Assembly: GCA_050633445.1 (NCBI GenBank)
Contig: JBOEGN010000031.1
Location: 1-64,000, forward strand
Source: Thalassobius sp050633445
Lineage (GTDB): Bacteria; Pseudomonadota; Alphaproteobacteria; Rhodobacterales; Rhodobacteraceae
Direction: 5' to 3'
DNA length: 64,000 bases
Shown here: piece by piece, positions 63,595 through 64,000 of the stretch
Position numbering within the stretch: position 1 is the first letter of the stretch
Layout: each line of letters begins with the position of its first letter
Made by a program: the position numbers and the translations under genes
Notes under the pieces: model-generated
The model's database searches: none
Seen by the model: only the letters and a program-made list of their open reading frames with translations
Told to the model about the DNA's origin: nothing

Positions 63595-64000
63595 ATGCAG
63601 CTTTGGGTCGGCCTGGGCAATCCTGGCACGAAATACGCAGGTAACCGGCACAATATCGGCTTCATGGTCCTGGACCGGATCGCCGAGGATCACGGGTTTG
63701 CGCCCTGGCGCTCGAAATTTCAGGGTCAGCTGACCGAAGGCCGTTTGGGCCGCGAAAAAGTGCTGCTGCTAAAGCCCGAGACCTTTATGAACCTGTCCGG
63801 TCAATCCGTGGGCGAGGCGATGCGGTTTTTCAAACTGACCCCGGATGACGTCACCGTTTTTCATGACGAACTGGATCTGGCCCCCGGCAAATGCCGCGTG
63901 AAGCAGGGGGGCGGCCATGCGGGCCATAACGGGCTGCGCTCGATCCATCAGCATATCGGAGCTGACTACGCCCGCGTTCGGCTTGGCATCGGGCATCCGG
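63595..64000 (+). CDS. pth: Peptidyl-tRNA hydrolase, 3' end cut by the window
   Basis: The visible 135 residues start MQLWVGLGNPGTKYAGNRHN with Asn9 and catalytic His19. ETFMNLSGQSVGEAM, the FHDELDLAPG segment with the catalytic Asp, and GGGHAGHNGLRSI follow in the order of bacterial Pth. It frees peptides from prematurely released peptidyl-tRNA and is essential in most bacteria. CAGGGGTGA precedes the ATG as ribosome binding site. The C-terminus, about a third of the protein, lies outside the window. Confidence 0.96.
   Translation, partial: MQLWVGLGNPGTKYAGNRHNIGFMVLDRIAEDHGFAPWRSKFQGQLTEGRLGREKVLLLKPETFMNLSGQSVGEAMRFFKLTPDDVTVFHDELDLAPGKCRVKQGGGHAGHNGLRSIHQHIGADYARVRLGIGHP

Noticed and set aside
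61981..63693. 570-codon minus-strand frame over lldD, rplY and pth
   Set aside because: It runs antisense across three well-recognised genes and cannot be real.
1..64000. tRNA or rRNA genes
   Set aside because: The gaps between genes were read by eye and no cloverleaf or rRNA-like segment was seen; a tRNA scan would settle this.

Overview
The window looks like a marine Rhodobacteraceae (Roseobacter-group, Alphaproteobacteria) chromosome. This rests on the style of the housekeeping genes (ychF, trpA, rplY/ctc, pth), a DMSP-catabolism locus, a NnrU-family gene, a YjbH/YjbF exopolysaccharide pair, a very long RTX protein and a Roseobacter-style extragenic palindromic repeat. These are recognitions from sequence; no database search was run.

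Region 1 (1-2.0 kb) is a mobile-element graveyard: the tail of an ArdA-like antirestriction gene, a tyrosine integrase broken by an in-frame stop and a frameshift, and a serine resolvase broken by two stops and a frameshift. Region 2 (2.0-14.3 kb) is one 4077-residue calcium-binding RTX-type protein with several internal repeat families and Ig-like modules near its end. No type I secretion genes are beside it.

Region 3 (14.9-44.7 kb) is the most unusual part: two divergent gene trains that start from one 418-bp spacer (25707-26124). The leftward train holds two paralogous glycine-rich (GGx / collagen-like) proteins, a 2407-residue FAAL-KS-AT-KR-ACP-TE polyketide synthase and an aspartyl/asparaginyl beta-hydroxylase-family protein. 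The rightward train holds six proteins, most of them very large, without recognised enzymatic domains (692, 1730, 572, 342, 1701 and 826 aa). The 1730-aa protein is of DUF6603 type and the 826-aa protein has a beta-propeller-like C-terminal half. The train ends with an APH-fold small-molecule kinase. Genes overlap or nearly abut in several places, which implies co-expression. I regard this as a candidate undescribed system.

Region 4 (45.1-54.8 kb) is a DddD-type DMSP cleavage and 3-hydroxypropionate oxidation locus: DddC-role MmsA dehydrogenase, LysR regulator, BCCT transporter (DddT role), DddD, GMC oxidoreductase (DddA role) and a second LysR regulator. Together these can import DMSP, cleave it to DMS plus 3-hydroxypropionate (free or as the CoA ester), and oxidise the C3 product through malonate semialdehyde to acetyl-CoA.

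Region 5 (54.9-64.0 kb) is core genome: nnrU-like gene, yjbH-yjbF, a 64-aa exported peptide, ychF, trpA, an FMN-dependent L-lactate dehydrogenase, rplY (Ctc form) and the start of pth. I saw no rRNA, tRNA or CRISPR array.
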